In this document: positions 10,600-19,895 of the stretch, in pieces
Position numbering within the stretch: position 1 is the stretch's first letter
Layout: every line of letters begins with the position of its first letter
DNA from: Priapulus caudatus
Taxonomy: Eukaryota; Priapulida; Priapulimorpha; Priapulimorphida; Priapulidae
Direction of reading: 5' to 3'
Assembly (NCBI RefSeq): GCF_000485595.1
Contig: NW_014577528.1
Span: 125,523-154,972, forward strand
Length of the DNA stretch: 29,450 nucleotides
The notes under the pieces: model-generated
Databases searched by the model: none
Told to the model about the DNA's origin: nothing
What the model saw: the letters and a program-made list of their open reading frames with translations, nothing else
Program-made: the position numbers and the translations under genes

Positions 10600-11000
10600 G
10601 ACAGTAAAAGATGATATAATGCTGCCTTCAGTGATCTATCAATCCAACCGTGTCATCGTACAGTTAACAGCGAATCCAGTATCGCTTTCAGCGATCTGTC
10701 AATTCAACCGAGTTCTTCGACAGTTAAAAGCAAATCCTCATACGATTAACATTGAATCCAATGGTCCCCTCGACGATCTATCAATCCAACTGTGTCCTCC
10801 TACAGTTAACAGTGAATACAACAGTGCCTTCAGCGATCTATCAATCCAACTGTGTCCTCATACAGTTAACAGTGAATCCAGTATCGTCTTCAGCGATCTC
10901 TCAATCCAACCACGTTCTTTGACAGTTAAAAGCAAATCCAATATGTCCTTCGCAGTTATATCAAGTCAAACGAGTTCTCGTAAATCCAACAGCGTCAGCA
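10600..11000. repeat. 60-bp minisatellite, about six units
   Basis: The anchor GATCTATCAATCCAAC recurs at 10633, 10693, 10775, 10835 and 10895, with a diverged unit at 10955. The period is 60 bp with one 82-bp interval caused by a partial unit. Each unit carries CAGTTAACAGTGAATCC. Because 60 is divisible by three, a 156-residue frame (10550-11020) stays open, beginning at a non-ATG codon. Its 20-residue repeat (SDLSIQLCPHTVNSES) shows no recognisable domain, so I call it a minisatellite and not a gene. Confidence 0.85.
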
Positions 11001-11019
11001 CAAACTCAGCCGTACCATA

Positions 11020-11650
11020 ATCAAACCTAGTTGCACCATCAGTATTTAATGACCTCTACTGATGTGATATTCGGATGATATACGATGGTGTGACATATGA
11101 CTGATAAATATTATACGGTTATTATTACGATTATTATTAAGATTATTATTACGATAAATGTTATCCGATACTATACACCGTTTCTACTAATCTGGCAGCT
11201 CTCACCATAACGCACATAGCATATCTGACATACCATCATGAATTCCGGCATGTCAGCTCCGATACCGCAATGCTTTCAACTACGCCATCGCTAACCCAAC
11301 GATTTCATCAGTAATCGATGTATTTACATGTATTACGTCATCACCAAACCCATAATGATACAGGCACCTGGAGATATCCGTAGGAGCACCGATAGTAAAC
11401 CAACAATCGTCTCGTAATAATATAGACTAACGTCTCACATTACTTCTATATATTATCTAACCATATAAAAATGTAAATACATCATGCTCAAGTTGCAACG
11501 AGACGTCGCGGTAGACATTTTTCGCATTAGATCACTCAGAGATATCAACTCTCCACTTTAAACGTATTTTTTTCTTCTTCACAAAATGTAGTCACTAACT
11601 CAGATACAAGGGTATCCGCGAATTCAGGTGTGCGCGTATGCTACAGTATA
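11020..11650. other. Intergenic DNA with ATTATT repeats
   Basis: Short ATTATTACG/ATTATTAAG units lie at 11115-11160. Otherwise the DNA is AT-rich and unremarkable, with no coding signal. Confidence 0.4.
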
Positions 11651-11708
11651 CCATCTTAAAATAACCCCATACAAGTGATTGAGAGCTACATGGCCCAGGA
11701 GAAATCTG

Positions 11709-11830
11709 ATGGTCGACTGGAGTCGATCGCTAGGAGGATCGCTACTGCCATTTCTGCTATCATTTGTGATCTTGTGTGTACGAGAAGCAGGCGCGATTCG
11801 TATTGGCAACAACAGGAAACATGTGGTGGT
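11709..11830 (+). CDS. Possible first exon with signal peptide
   Basis: An ATG at 11709 opens a frame with a textbook signal-peptide profile: MVDWSRSLGGS, then a hydrophobic core LLPFLLSFVILCV, then an AGA cleavage-like motif before IRIG. An in-frame stop lies at 11676-11678, 33 bp upstream. The frame continues to a stop near 11892 but becomes low complexity after a G-rich run (about 11823-11841), so any real exon would end before that. No convincing GT donor is visible. It could be the start of a secreted or receptor protein whose other exons lie outside the window, or chance. Confidence 0.25.
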
Positions 11831-12111
11831 GGGGGAGGGGGCGCATCTCGCGCCTTCGTCCGAACGTCGCGCTTTCGTAGTCTCGTATTGGTAGCGTTCG
11901 TAGTTCGACGTGGCTTCATTTCCGACGACCTCGTCTGTTTACATGGTGCTTCGTTTCCGTTGTGGGGCGGTCTATTAGTAAGCCGGAACGCACTGCATGC
12001 ACAGCTCTCGATGCGGGTCAATACAAGGCGAATTGAAAACGCCATTTGGTGTGGAGATGGCTTTCCGCGTACGCATGTGCGTGTATGTCTGTGCGCGTGT
12101 GCAGGTGTTGT

Positions 12112-12129
12112 ATATAAATAAATAAATAA

Positions 12130-12196
<67 letters not shown>

Positions 12197-12258
12197 GTGT
12201 GGTGTGTGTGTGTGTGTTGTGTGTGTGTGTGTGTTGGTGTGTGTGTGTGTGTCAAGGT
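12112..12258. repeat. (AAAT)n, (AT)n and (TG)n compound microsatellite
   Basis: AAATAAAT units and TATATA (about 12115-12149) pass into a TG array (12150-12252) interrupted by TTGTGTGG-type errors. Confidence 0.95.
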
Positions 12259-12259
12259 G

Positions 12260-12720
12260 GACCTAGTTGACAGCGTTGACACGCGACGATGATCGTTGTG
12301 ATATAGCTGCAATGATGACGAGACACGAGAGATATTTATTCTCATATCATTTTACTAAACTACTTAACTAATTAATTATCATTTATATATTATTACAGTT
12401 ATCTAACAAACTGTTTTCTAGCAAAACATGCTTGAGTACAAACACCAATTCCCAACATGATGTTGTACGTGTCTGTAATATGTAGATGAAGACAATGAAC
12501 AAAATAAGATGTAGTAATCGTAATGGATTACGAGAATTTTAGTGGTTTATAAAACAATTGTTATAAATATAATTGATTCTCCTACGAGTAGGAACATCTT
12601 GCTATCCCCCAGCACTCTATACGTCTGAACATGTTTATATATTCGCACATATTTCGGACAGGTCTTGGACGTGAAGCGATGAAGCGTGGTAATTCCTCCT
12701 CGGGTTAATGAATAAAGGCC
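12260..12720. other. Intergenic DNA, nothing recognised
   Basis: AT-rich spacer between the TG array and the CA array, with no supported frame or element. Confidence 0.4.
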
Positions 12721-12721
12721 A

Positions 12722-12737
12722 TACACACACCACACAC

Positions 12738-12815
<78 letters not shown>

Positions 12816-12829
12816 ACACACACACACAC

Positions 12830-12868
<39 letters not shown>

Positions 12869-12910
12869 CATAATATATATATATTATCATTATATATATA
12901 TATTGTATAC
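12722..12910. repeat. (CA)n and (AT)n compound microsatellite
   Basis: A long CA array (to about 12866) runs into ATATATAT tracts. It is the mirror orientation of the TG/AT array at 12112-12258, so the pair could fold or recombine as inverted repeats. Cys-Val and Thr-His frames across it are artefacts. Confidence 0.95.
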
Positions 12911-13302
12911 GGTATTTGCTAAGGATCACTTTAGTTGATGCTAACGTGGTCCCACGCACGTGTCCATTCACTTCCAGGTGCATATTACAAAGGAAACAAT
13001 TAATTGACGTTTGTTAATTTGTTTGTGTATATAGTAGTAATGCTTGGAGTTATTGCGCCTCGCCGGAACAAGTTTCATTCATTGTCAGCATCCTGCCAGT
13101 GAATGTGTTTCTATTGCGTGCCTCAACTTTCAGCTACTCATGGACTTCCTATACCGAAACCTAATCGATTGGCAAGCTTCTCCGTCTCGACGTTTCTTGA
13201 AATTCCGGATTAGAAGAAGTGCGACCTGGACCTGAAGGTGTCGATTAACGTGTGTAAACATTCGACCAGCCTTACGTCCTGGCACGTACCTGAACTCTGC
13301 TC

Positions 13303-13312
13303 TATATAAAAG
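13303..13312 (+). promoter_or_regulatory. TATA box of the ZP-domain gene
   Basis: TATATAAAAG is a canonical TATA box. It lies about 30 bp upstream of the likely start-site area (about 13333-13340) and 70 bp upstream of the likely first donor. The start site itself is inferred. Confidence 0.6.
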
Positions 13313-13334
13313 CACGGAAATAACGTTTGGTGCA

Positions 13335-13383
13335 ACCACACGCGCACCGACGTAAGCACGAAACACGTGAAACATCTGCGAGG
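13335..13383 (+). other. Probable 5' untranslated exon of the ZP gene
   Basis: Downstream of the TATA box, the sequence ends at a strong donor, GCGAGG|GTAAGTG (13383/13384). The matching acceptor is TTCTTACACAG at 13555, after a pyrimidine/AT tract, giving a 172-bp intron. A second possible donor, GAC|GTAAGC, lies at about 13350. There is no ATG-initiated long frame here. Confidence 0.5.
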
Positions 13384-13512
13384 GTAAGTGCCATTAATGA
13401 AGCTGCTAAAGTGTAGGTGTTATATATATACTTTTTTTTTCTGTTCGTTGCAAAGCAATTTTGAGTTTCGACGTGTGTTCAATCTGTTGAAGTGATGTGT
13501 ACGTACGTGTGG

Positions 13513-13515
<3 letters not shown>

Positions 13516-13545
<30 letters not shown>
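13516..13545. repeat. (AT)n in the 5' UTR intron
   Basis: A pure TA run directly upstream of the TTCTTACACAG acceptor, where it substitutes for much of the polypyrimidine tract. Confidence 0.9.
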
Positions 13546-13547
<2 letters not shown>

Positions 13548-13574
13548 TTACACAGATAAACAGAATTAATCATC

Positions 13575-13662
13575 ATGCAGCTCTCTACTGCACTACTTGT
13601 ATTGGTAATTAGTTCTATACAAATCAGAGACGGAACGACCGCCTTCGCACCAACGTTAGTAG
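13575..13662 (+). CDS. ZP gene coding exon 1: signal peptide
   Basis: The exon encodes residues 1-29 and ends in phase 1 (GTA G|GTGAGT). The ATG lies 19 bp after the acceptor at 13555 and is the first ATG of the inferred mRNA in this exon. The hydrophobic core is TALLVLVISSI. Confidence 0.8.
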
Positions 13663-13709
13663 GTGAGTAAAACTTAAGATTTCTACTTTTACAAGTTAAT
13701 ACATACGCA

Positions 13710-13765
<56 letters not shown>

Positions 13766-15834
13766 CGCGTGCGTTTGTACGTATATGTGTGTAAGGATAT
13801 GTCAAAGTGCGTGTATTATATATCGTCACTTAGTTATAATTACTGGCGCGTTCACGTCAATCTATAGTACAAACTCGTCGGAAATGTTGAATTTTCGAAT
13901 TAATCGTTAATAATCTAACCCTTTGCTTCGGCTACGCAGATAAGGTGATCGTGTGTCGCGGCGATGCGACGGACGTCACCCTGACGTTTGAATCGGGCTT
14001 CAGTGGTGAGGTATTCGCCGACGGTTTCCACGCCGACAGCAGATGTCGGGCGAGCGGTTCGGGAGCCGAATCACTCACACTGCAGGTCGATCATAACGAA
14101 TGCGGAGTCTTCCAAAACACCGCCGTACGTTTATTCTAGACGTGTAATAGTTTGCGTATACTAATGCTAATAATACTATGAAATAGTGCATGCATCTATA
14201 TTTATATAATGTAGGATGTATAATAATATATATAATAAGATAAGCTGTGATGAGATCAGATATCATAGATATAGGATCAAGAGCTAATAATACCTATTAT
14301 TAGAGGTACTATTAGCTCTTGATAGGATAAGATAAGATGGATTATCAGATATAGTACGTACGTGTACATGCGCGTTTTCAACAACGCATTGTGAATGCGC
14401 GTGGCAAAGTAAATTTAACTACGCATGCAAAATCCTCATCAAAAATACATGCTTCGTCACAGGAACAAACGTACGCGGTGTTTGTGACCGTTGCTCAGCG
14501 TCAGAATCTGATCGGAGCCTACGACCTGATGTTCCTCGTCACCTGTCACTACGACGTTGTCACGGCGGTGACGATCAGCGCTAATGACCTAGAGGTGGGA
14601 CAGCTGTCCACCGTCCTCGTGCACAACACGCCTCCGCCGCCGCAGATTCGCCTCACGGTGTGGGAAGGCAGCGACAGTGACGACAAGACGACACCTGCAA
14701 CCTTCGTCGACATCGGCGAATCTCTGCTGCTCGTTGCTAGCTTAGAAGATGCCAGTAAGTGCAATGCTAATTTACTCGAGCAGATAATAGTCGCCAAATA
14801 TACGGGTGATACGTAAAAATTAATAAAACAACGATTAGACGTTCACGCTCACATACCACCACAACCAAATCCCCCCACAGGAGGCAAGAGCCTCGCACGA
14901 CTGTATATCTATTTGCGTGATACGTTCCCGTGATTTTACGAAGCCGCTGACACACCGTTTTCTTGTCATACAGGTATCTATCAGAATATCCTTCTATATG
15001 ACTGCCGCGCGTTCAGTGCGGCTGATCAGAGCTTCCAAGTGGAACTAGTTGACAGCGCCGAGTAAGTAATCTCTACGACGTCAAATAAATTAATATATAC
15101 GTCTCTAACGAGAGACTATGTATTCCTGAGTAATCGAATGCAAATTTTTTTGTATCAAAATGACTCACGGTCCTAGTAATCGCACCAGTAATCTCTACGA
15201 GATTGAATAAATTAATCTATACGTCTCTAACGAAAGACTAGGTATTTTTGAATAATCTAAGACTAATGGAAAAACCTTTTATCGTGAAACGTTACTATGG
15301 TAAGGGGGACTAGCTGCCCAACATCCCAATGTCCCGCAAAGTTAAATGAAACAATAGTTACATTGTGTGCTATTGGTCGGCGCCAGTGTCCTGCATGAAT
15401 AATAGTGTATAATGTCAAAAAAAAATCACGAGTAGCTTAAAATGAGAAATGACGATGCTTATGCCTCCGATCCCATTAATAATTATATCGACACAACTTC
15501 CCTCTAACGAGGCACAGATTATAGCGCCAGGTCTCTGTCCGCAAATGCTTAATATCTGCTAAAAGCAATGATAATTTCTCATGTGAAATCACGTGTTTAA
15601 AAGATAGAGCGTGAAGTAGTGTAATGTAAAAGGGGGGCTACTAAAGGTGGGCTAATAAAGGGTGTTCTACTAAATGGTTACTTCTAAAAGGGGGTTTTCT
15701 ACTAATGCTATAACGGGCCCTATCTTCCTTCCCGACACCTCAATTTCCTGCAAAGTCGAATAAAATAACGTTTACAGTTGTGTGCCGTTGGTCGGCGCTG
15801 GGTTCGTGCATGAGTAGTAGTGTATGATGGCGAA

Positions 15835-15888
<54 letters not shown>

Positions 15889-17724
15889 TATTTTGTAAAA
15901 AATATGGAGAGTGCAGATTCACGAGTAGTTTGATATGAAAAATGATACTTTGCAAATGCCAACAATGATAACTGTTCATGCAGTTATCCTAACTTCTCTC
16001 TAACGGGGCACAGCTTATAGCGCAAGATCTCTGTCCGGCTATGCCAACAACAATCAACTGCCATATGTCATCTGTTAACAACAATCATATTTTTTTGAAG
16101 TCATGTATTCAAATAGAGAGAGAGCAGAGATTCTGGAATAGTGTAATACAAAAAGGTTCTATAGATAATACACATAGGCCCAACTTACATACTTTTATTA
16201 AAAATAAAAATAAAAATTACAAAAATAATTATAAGATAATGAATTATAATGAACAAACTTGTGTAACTGTTGCAATAAATAAATTGTCTTCGTCCTACCC
16301 GCTGCGTACAATTATTATCACAAATAACATTTCCTTTCAGATGTGTGAATGCCGATCTAGTCGATGAGGTCATCCTGACGGAGAAAGTACAGAAGCGTGT
16401 GGGAGGTGACAGTCCGGTGGAGAAGTGGATTACCTTCCGGGCATTTAAGTTCCCCGATGATGACGTCGTCCGCTTCCGATGCCAGGCGTTCGCTTGTTTC
16501 TTGGCTTCTGATTGTGATGACACGGTACGCCTTCCGATTATGCCTCACGAATTACACTCGAGGTAGGCTTAGATACAAATATCTCGAAAAATGGCCTAAA
16601 TATCTTTCCGGAATATCTCCAAAATATCTCTAAATATCTCCATTTTTTTTCTAAATATCCCCACATTTTTTCTAAATATCTCAGTTATTTCAACGTAATG
16701 TATTTTAAACATATTTATTTTGTGCGAAAAAATCGCAATACAGAATTATATTAAATAAAATTTATAAAAAAAATTAAAATAATATAAATTAAAAAATTTT
16801 ATACAGAAAAAGACAAGCTCATCCTTACAAACCCTTAATATTTGAGAAAATTTTGTTTTATCTTCTAAATATTAAGGAATTTTCTAAATATCCAGATTTT
16901 TCTAAATATCCCGAAAACTTCTAAATATCTAAAAAGATATCCGGATATTTGTATCTAAGCCTAACTCGAGGTTACCTAATTTCGCCTCTTTGCTGTCCAT
17001 AACTATACGTCACTGATCATCCGCTCCACGTGTTTCAGTGTTCACACGTCAGGAGAAGGAAGCGTGCGACGAAGGAAGAGTTTATACAGAGCGATGTTCC
17101 GATGGTGACACTCAGTGGCGAGATCCGAGTGCGCAAGACTAACGCTTCTCCTATAAGCCAAGGTAGACTCAATTTATTTCATCACATGTGGTCAACCCAT
17201 GTCTCATAAATCAACATGAACATGATATTTTGCGATTCATTATGATATTGTCATTATTAGATTTTAATTGTCATTTTATTTATTTTTCATCTTATTGCTA
17301 ATTGTAAATTAACATTTGACGTAATGCTCACGAATATATATGACGTGATGTCACTCTTACTCATCATAAACGTCGTTCTAGTGAATGGGTTTCGTGTAGA
17401 TTTCGCGGCTGTGGGATTGTTATCATTTGAAAGATTACGTTAAGCTCAGGTTTTCGTTTCGTATCGCGAGTTTAGTGGTCATAGTTAACAGATTACGTGT
17501 GGGCGAATTTACGTATATCGAGTTATCGTAACGTGGGGCATTACTAATGTGGCTATAACATTGCAGCAGACGACAACGTTGGCCGTGCCGACGACATCTG
17601 TATTCCATCTTCTGGCTTCGCTCTCGGACTAGCTTTCTTCCTCATCGCCATTGTCATCATCGTCGTCTCTGCCTTCCTCATACGTCTGCGTTGTAGACGT
17701 GACGTCAGCGAACCGTTGGCATAA
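13575..17724 (+). CDS. ZP-domain single-pass membrane protein, 7 coding exons
   Basis: Coding exons: 13575-13662, 13940-14124, 14463-14754, 14974-15061, 16341-16524, 17039-17162, 17567-17724. All borders are GT-AG with consistent phases (1,0,1,2,0,1). The spliced frame is 372 codons. Residues 1-24 or so form a signal peptide (MQLSTALLVLVISS). Residues 32-119 form the ZP-N core with C35, C65, C84 and C119, where C84 is in the hallmark CGV. ZP-C carries C199, C219, C265, C270, C276 and C280, with W247 and the FRAFKF strand. RRKR at 285-288 is the consensus furin site and about 299-310 (VPMVTLSGEIRV) looks like the external hydrophobic patch. Residues 338-359 are the transmembrane helix, followed by a short basic tail. 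By family knowledge, such proteins are cleaved at the cell surface and polymerise into extracellular filaments or apical matrix. No EGF or other extra domain is present. The exact orthologue is unknown. Confidence 0.9.
13703..13775. repeat. (GT)n in intron 1 of the ZP gene
   Basis: A GT array (13710-13754) followed by GCGCGCGCGTGCG-type units, lying inside the 277-bp intron 13663-13939. Confidence 0.9.
13940..14124 (+). CDS. ZP gene coding exon 2: ZP-N first half
   Basis: The exon encodes residues 30-91, including VIVCRGD, the GFSGEVFADGF hairpin and NECGVF. The acceptor is GGCTACGCAG and the donor GCC|GTACGT. It holds C35, C65 and C84 of the ZP-N pattern. Confidence 0.9.
14278..14321. mobile_element. 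44-bp mini-hairpin element, copy 3, 7-bp TSD
   Basis: Termini CAAGAGCTAATAATACCT and AGGTACTATTAGCTCTTG pair in 17 of 18 positions around an 8-base loop. Exact 7-bp direct repeats ATAGGAT flank it (14271-14277 and 14322-14328), and the eighth base differs. It lies in ZP intron 2 (14125-14462). The copy at 17858-17903 shares the CAAGAGCTAATAAT arm. Confidence 0.8.
14463..14754 (+). CDS. ZP gene coding exon 3: ZP-N end and linker
   Basis: The exon encodes residues 92-188, starting EQTYAVFVTVAQR. It contains LMFLVTCHY (C119), a proline run (PPPPQ) in the ZP-N/ZP-C linker and DIGESLLLVASL, which resembles the internal hydrophobic patch. The acceptor is GCTTCGTCACAG and the donor GCCA|GTAAGT. Confidence 0.9.
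14974..15061 (+). CDS. ZP gene coding exon 4: ZP-C start
   Basis: The exon encodes residues 188-218, including ILLYDCRAFSA and FQVELVDSAE, which match the conserved cysteine-bearing strand and IELID-like strand of ZP-C. The acceptor is TTTTCTTGTCATACAG and the donor CCGA|GTAAGT. It is short, 88 nt. Confidence 0.85.
15065..15243. repeat. Tandem duplication at the start of ZP intron 4
   Basis: The stretch 15065-15122, beginning AGTAATCTCTACGA and containing ATACGTCTCTAACGAGAGAC, recurs at 15187-15243 with a few substitutions. The offset is 122 bp. Confidence 0.8.
15322..16160. repeat. Diverged ~0.4-kb duplication in ZP intron 4
   Basis: The block 15322-15637 is repeated as 15736-16160 in the same order. 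Shared landmarks are CTGCAAAG/CCGCAAAG, TTGGTCGGCGC, GCATGARTARTAGTGTATRATG, CACGAGTAG, CTCTAACGRGGCACAG, TTATAGCGC and TCTCTGTCCG. The second copy has gained an AT microsatellite (15836-15881). Between the copies lie CTACTAAAGGGG-like short units (15629-15710). I do not recognise the family. Confidence 0.75.
16341..16524 (+). CDS. ZP gene coding exon 5: ZP-C core
   Basis: The exon encodes residues 218-279: ECVNADL, W247, FRAFKFPD, VRFRCQAFAC and SDCDDT. This supplies C219, C265, C270 and C276. The acceptor is ATTTCCTTTCAG and the donor ACG|GTACGC. A 400-bp transposon begins 40 bp past the donor. Confidence 0.9.
16564..16963. mobile_element. 400-bp hAT-like MITE, 8-bp TSD, in ZP intron 5
   Basis: The ends TAGGCTTAGATACAAATATC and its exact complement form 20-bp terminal inverted repeats. 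The element is flanked by the 8-bp direct repeat ACTCGAGG (16556-16563 and 16964-16971). Multiple subterminal TCTAAATATC copies occur near both ends, in the same orientation. An 8-bp duplication with short TIRs and subterminal repeats fits a non-autonomous hAT element; P and Merlin also make about 8 bp. Removing the insertion leaves an intron of about 106 bp. It has no coding capacity. Confidence 0.85.
17039..17162 (+). CDS. ZP gene coding exon 6: furin site and EHP
   Basis: The exon encodes residues 280-320. C280 is the last ZP cysteine, then HVRRRKR with the furin consensus, then VPMVTLSGEIRVRK, an external-hydrophobic-patch-like strand. N314 in NAS is a possible N-glycosylation sequon. The acceptor is CCACGTGTTTCAG and the donor CAAG|GTAGAC, which is weaker. 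Confidence 0.8.
17567..17724 (+). CDS. ZP gene coding exon 7: transmembrane helix and tail
   Basis: The exon encodes residues 321-372: an acidic stalk, a hydrophobic span (FALGLAFFLIAIVIIVVSAF) and the tail LIRLRCRRDVSEPLA ending in TAA. The acceptor region TTGCAGCAG offers two in-frame AG sites (17566 and 17569), which would include or omit one alanine. Confidence 0.85.
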
Positions 17725-17857
17725 CGACGGATTTGGAATATTAATTAAGAAGGCTGTAATAAGAACAAGCTATACATTAATTAAGTAGCTTTGCGTGATC
17801 TAAGACGCGAGTTCGGATGTGGAACGGATTTCGGTGTACCTTATAGCTTATATATAT

Positions 17858-17903
17858 CAAGAGCTAATAATATCTCTTTATTTAGAGGTATTATTAGCTC
17901 TTG
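17858..17903. mobile_element. 46-bp mini-hairpin element, copy 4, in 3' UTR
   Basis: The arm CAAGAGCTAATAATATCTCT pairs with AGAGGTATTATTAGCTCTTG at 19 of 20 positions, and the exception would be a G:U pair in RNA. The loop is six bases. Flanks are TATATAT on both sides (17851-17857 and 17904-17910). They fit a 7-bp duplication, but the surrounding AT run makes this ambiguous. It starts 134 bp after the ZP stop codon, so the mRNA should carry the hairpin. Confidence 0.75.
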
Positions 17904-18358
17904 TATATATATATAATGTTACAGCCTAATATTGTATATATATTGTATATGATCATCATGCTGTACATGTATATTGATGATGTATCTATCATAGGAATCA
18001 TAAGTAGATCTAACCTGTAACCGATTCTGTGCTGTAAATACGCGATCAAAACACTGTGGGATATACTTGCTCTATTAAGTTATGTAAAATACCATGTAAG
18101 TGATATTGATGGTTTTTTTGTGTGGTTTTTATTGCTTATGGGAACTTATTTGTTTTATTGTAATATATTTTTATATACGAAGAAACGCTTTCAGTGTCTA
18201 CAGCGCAGTAAATGAGAACGCCACCTTTTAGATCGTTGTTTTGGAATGGCACAAAACACAAATGTATTTTTATTCAGTCCTTATATGATGAAGCTATAAT
18301 AACTGTATGATAACTAGATTGCGCGTTAACTAAGTGAAATTGCAACTATCATCATGTA

Positions 18359-18364
18359 AATAAA
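18359..18364 (+). terminator. Candidate polyadenylation signal of the ZP gene
   Basis: The hexamer AATAAA lies 635 bp after the stop codon, with a GCTTGTCTTGAG downstream element about 20 bp later. It is the first canonical hexamer I found after the stop. Confidence 0.5.
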
Positions 18365-18399
18365 TTGCTTTACAAATAGCTTGTCTTGAGTATTGACAT

Positions 18400-18700
18400 A
18401 TTACATGCAAACTGCAGTTCTACAATGTAATGAATTATGAAAATACTTCCTTCCTCCAAGCAATTAGTTTAGACTAATTTCCAACCGAGTCTTAATTATG
18501 TCTACGCCGAATAACTCTATGCAAATGTAATTTGCAAAGACAATTCTACATTCATTAGCAAATTACGAAGTAGCTGCGTAATATGTGGACACAAAAGAGC
18601 GGGCGTGGTAGCAATTATAGCATAGAAAATTTCTTTGTCTAACTTTCTTGTGAAATACAAGGGCATATTCAATTGATCAAAACAACGCTAGGAACACAAG
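18400..18700. other. Intergenic DNA, nothing recognised
   Basis: AT-rich DNA between the ZP gene and the GA microsatellite. Confidence 0.4.
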
Positions 18701-18710
18701 AGAGAAGTAG

Positions 18711-18731
18711 GGGGTAGAGAGAGAGAAAGAA

Positions 18732-18768
<37 letters not shown>

Positions 18769-18769
18769 C

Positions 18770-18842
<73 letters not shown>

Positions 18843-18857
18843 AGAGANNNNNNNNNN

Positions 18858-18934
<77 letters not shown>

Positions 18935-18955
18935 GAGAAAGAGAGAGAAGGGTGA
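18711..18955. repeat. (GA)n microsatellite with sequence gap
   Basis: About 245 bp of GAGAGA runs through a run of ten N (18848-18857). The N run is an assembly gap of unknown true size, so the array length here is unreliable. Confidence 0.95.
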
Positions 18956-19079
18956 ACGTGGGAGAGGAACAGACACGGTACAGAAAATTAATTAATTATA
19001 TAAGTGAATTAAAAGAATATTATAGATCTACGATTATAGAAGATTTAACGATGCACACAGTCATGCCGTCGGCCCGCCC

Positions 19080-19405
19080 GCGACCTGGCTGAACGTATGA
19101 GAACTGTCGAAGAAAATTATCTTGGCGGTCAACGGCGACCGACGTCGGAGCGCCATTTTCGTGCATATTCGCAAAGCTGGGAATCGTGGCGCGATGCGGC
19201 GAGCAAAGTGAAGCATATAGATTTTACCATGCACAGCCTAGCTGTCTTTGACTAGTTTGAACGTATGAGAACGGCCGAAGCTCTTGGCAGTCAACGATGA
19301 CCGACGCACGAGCGCCATCTCCACGCACGTTAATATCCGCATAGCGGGGAAGATGAGAGGCGTGATGCTGCGAGCAAAGTGAATATTATAGACCGGATTT
19401 TACCA
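19080..19405. repeat. Two tandem ~165-bp diverged units
   Basis: Unit 1 (about 19089-19235) and unit 2 (about 19256-19405) share TGAACGTATGAGAAC, CTTGGCGGTCAACG/CTTGGCAGTCAACG, GACCGACG, GAGCGCCAT, a GCGTGATGC-like block, GCGAGCAAAGTGAA and ATTTTACCA. The family is not recognised. Confidence 0.75.
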
Positions 19406-19559
19406 GCGAGGGCATAAAGTAGGTGTTTTGTACCCTACATGCTAGGGCGCTCTCGTAATTATAAAGACAGGTCTACTGATAAAAGTTGATTAGGGAAATC
19501 TATGCGGAGATACGCCCTAACCATTTTAAATGCATATTCATCACAAAATATAACTGCTC

Positions 19560-19745
19560 TGGTGAGATATTGCGCATGCGCTAACACAGTAACGTAGCCA
19601 GATTGTGTACTGTCTGGTATACGCAGCGCAGGCGACAGATATCCACATCCAAGTGTGGCTTTAGGCCACCTCGTCCCCCGCCGGTGGCCTCCAGCCCCCG
19701 TCAGCTCCCTCCGGCAATAACCCTTCCGCGACCGGAAATAGTTTT
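19560..19745. repeat. Possible fragment of a dispersed repeat
   Basis: The stretch contains CAGATATCCACATCCAAGTG running on to TGGC, which recurs exactly and inverted at 23972-23995 (24 bp). It is followed by GGCCACCTCGTCCCCC and a GGTGGCCTCCAGCCCCC stretch. The inverted copy also has a GAGGCCACT/CCCCCTCCCCC context. It may be part of an old retroposon. Confidence 0.4.
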
Positions 19746-19895
19746 TTTTTTACGTTTTTACGTTACCATGGTATATGCCGATTGTATTACCCATAGGCAT
19801 AGATATAGCATTAACTAGGAAAAAACAGACAAGCGGCAGTGCAGCACTCGGTAATTAAGTTATTAGTAGCACGTTATAGTGGTGCCGGCGTTATA

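Larger units (their letters stand above)
17725..18385 (+). other. Inferred 3' UTR of the ZP gene
   Basis: AT-rich sequence from the TAA stop to the first good polyadenylation signal. It includes the mini-hairpin at 17858-17903 and TATATA tracts. The end is inferred at 15-25 bp after the AATAAA. Confidence 0.45.

Noticed and set aside
10550-11020. 156-residue frame with a 20-residue internal repeat
   Set aside because: The 60-bp minisatellite period is divisible by three and keeps the frame open. It starts at a non-ATG codon, has an out-of-register 82-bp interval, and shows no recognised domain.
12547-12983. Cys-Val and Thr-His frames over the CA/TG arrays (also 11686-12345)
   Set aside because: Dinucleotide repeat translation.
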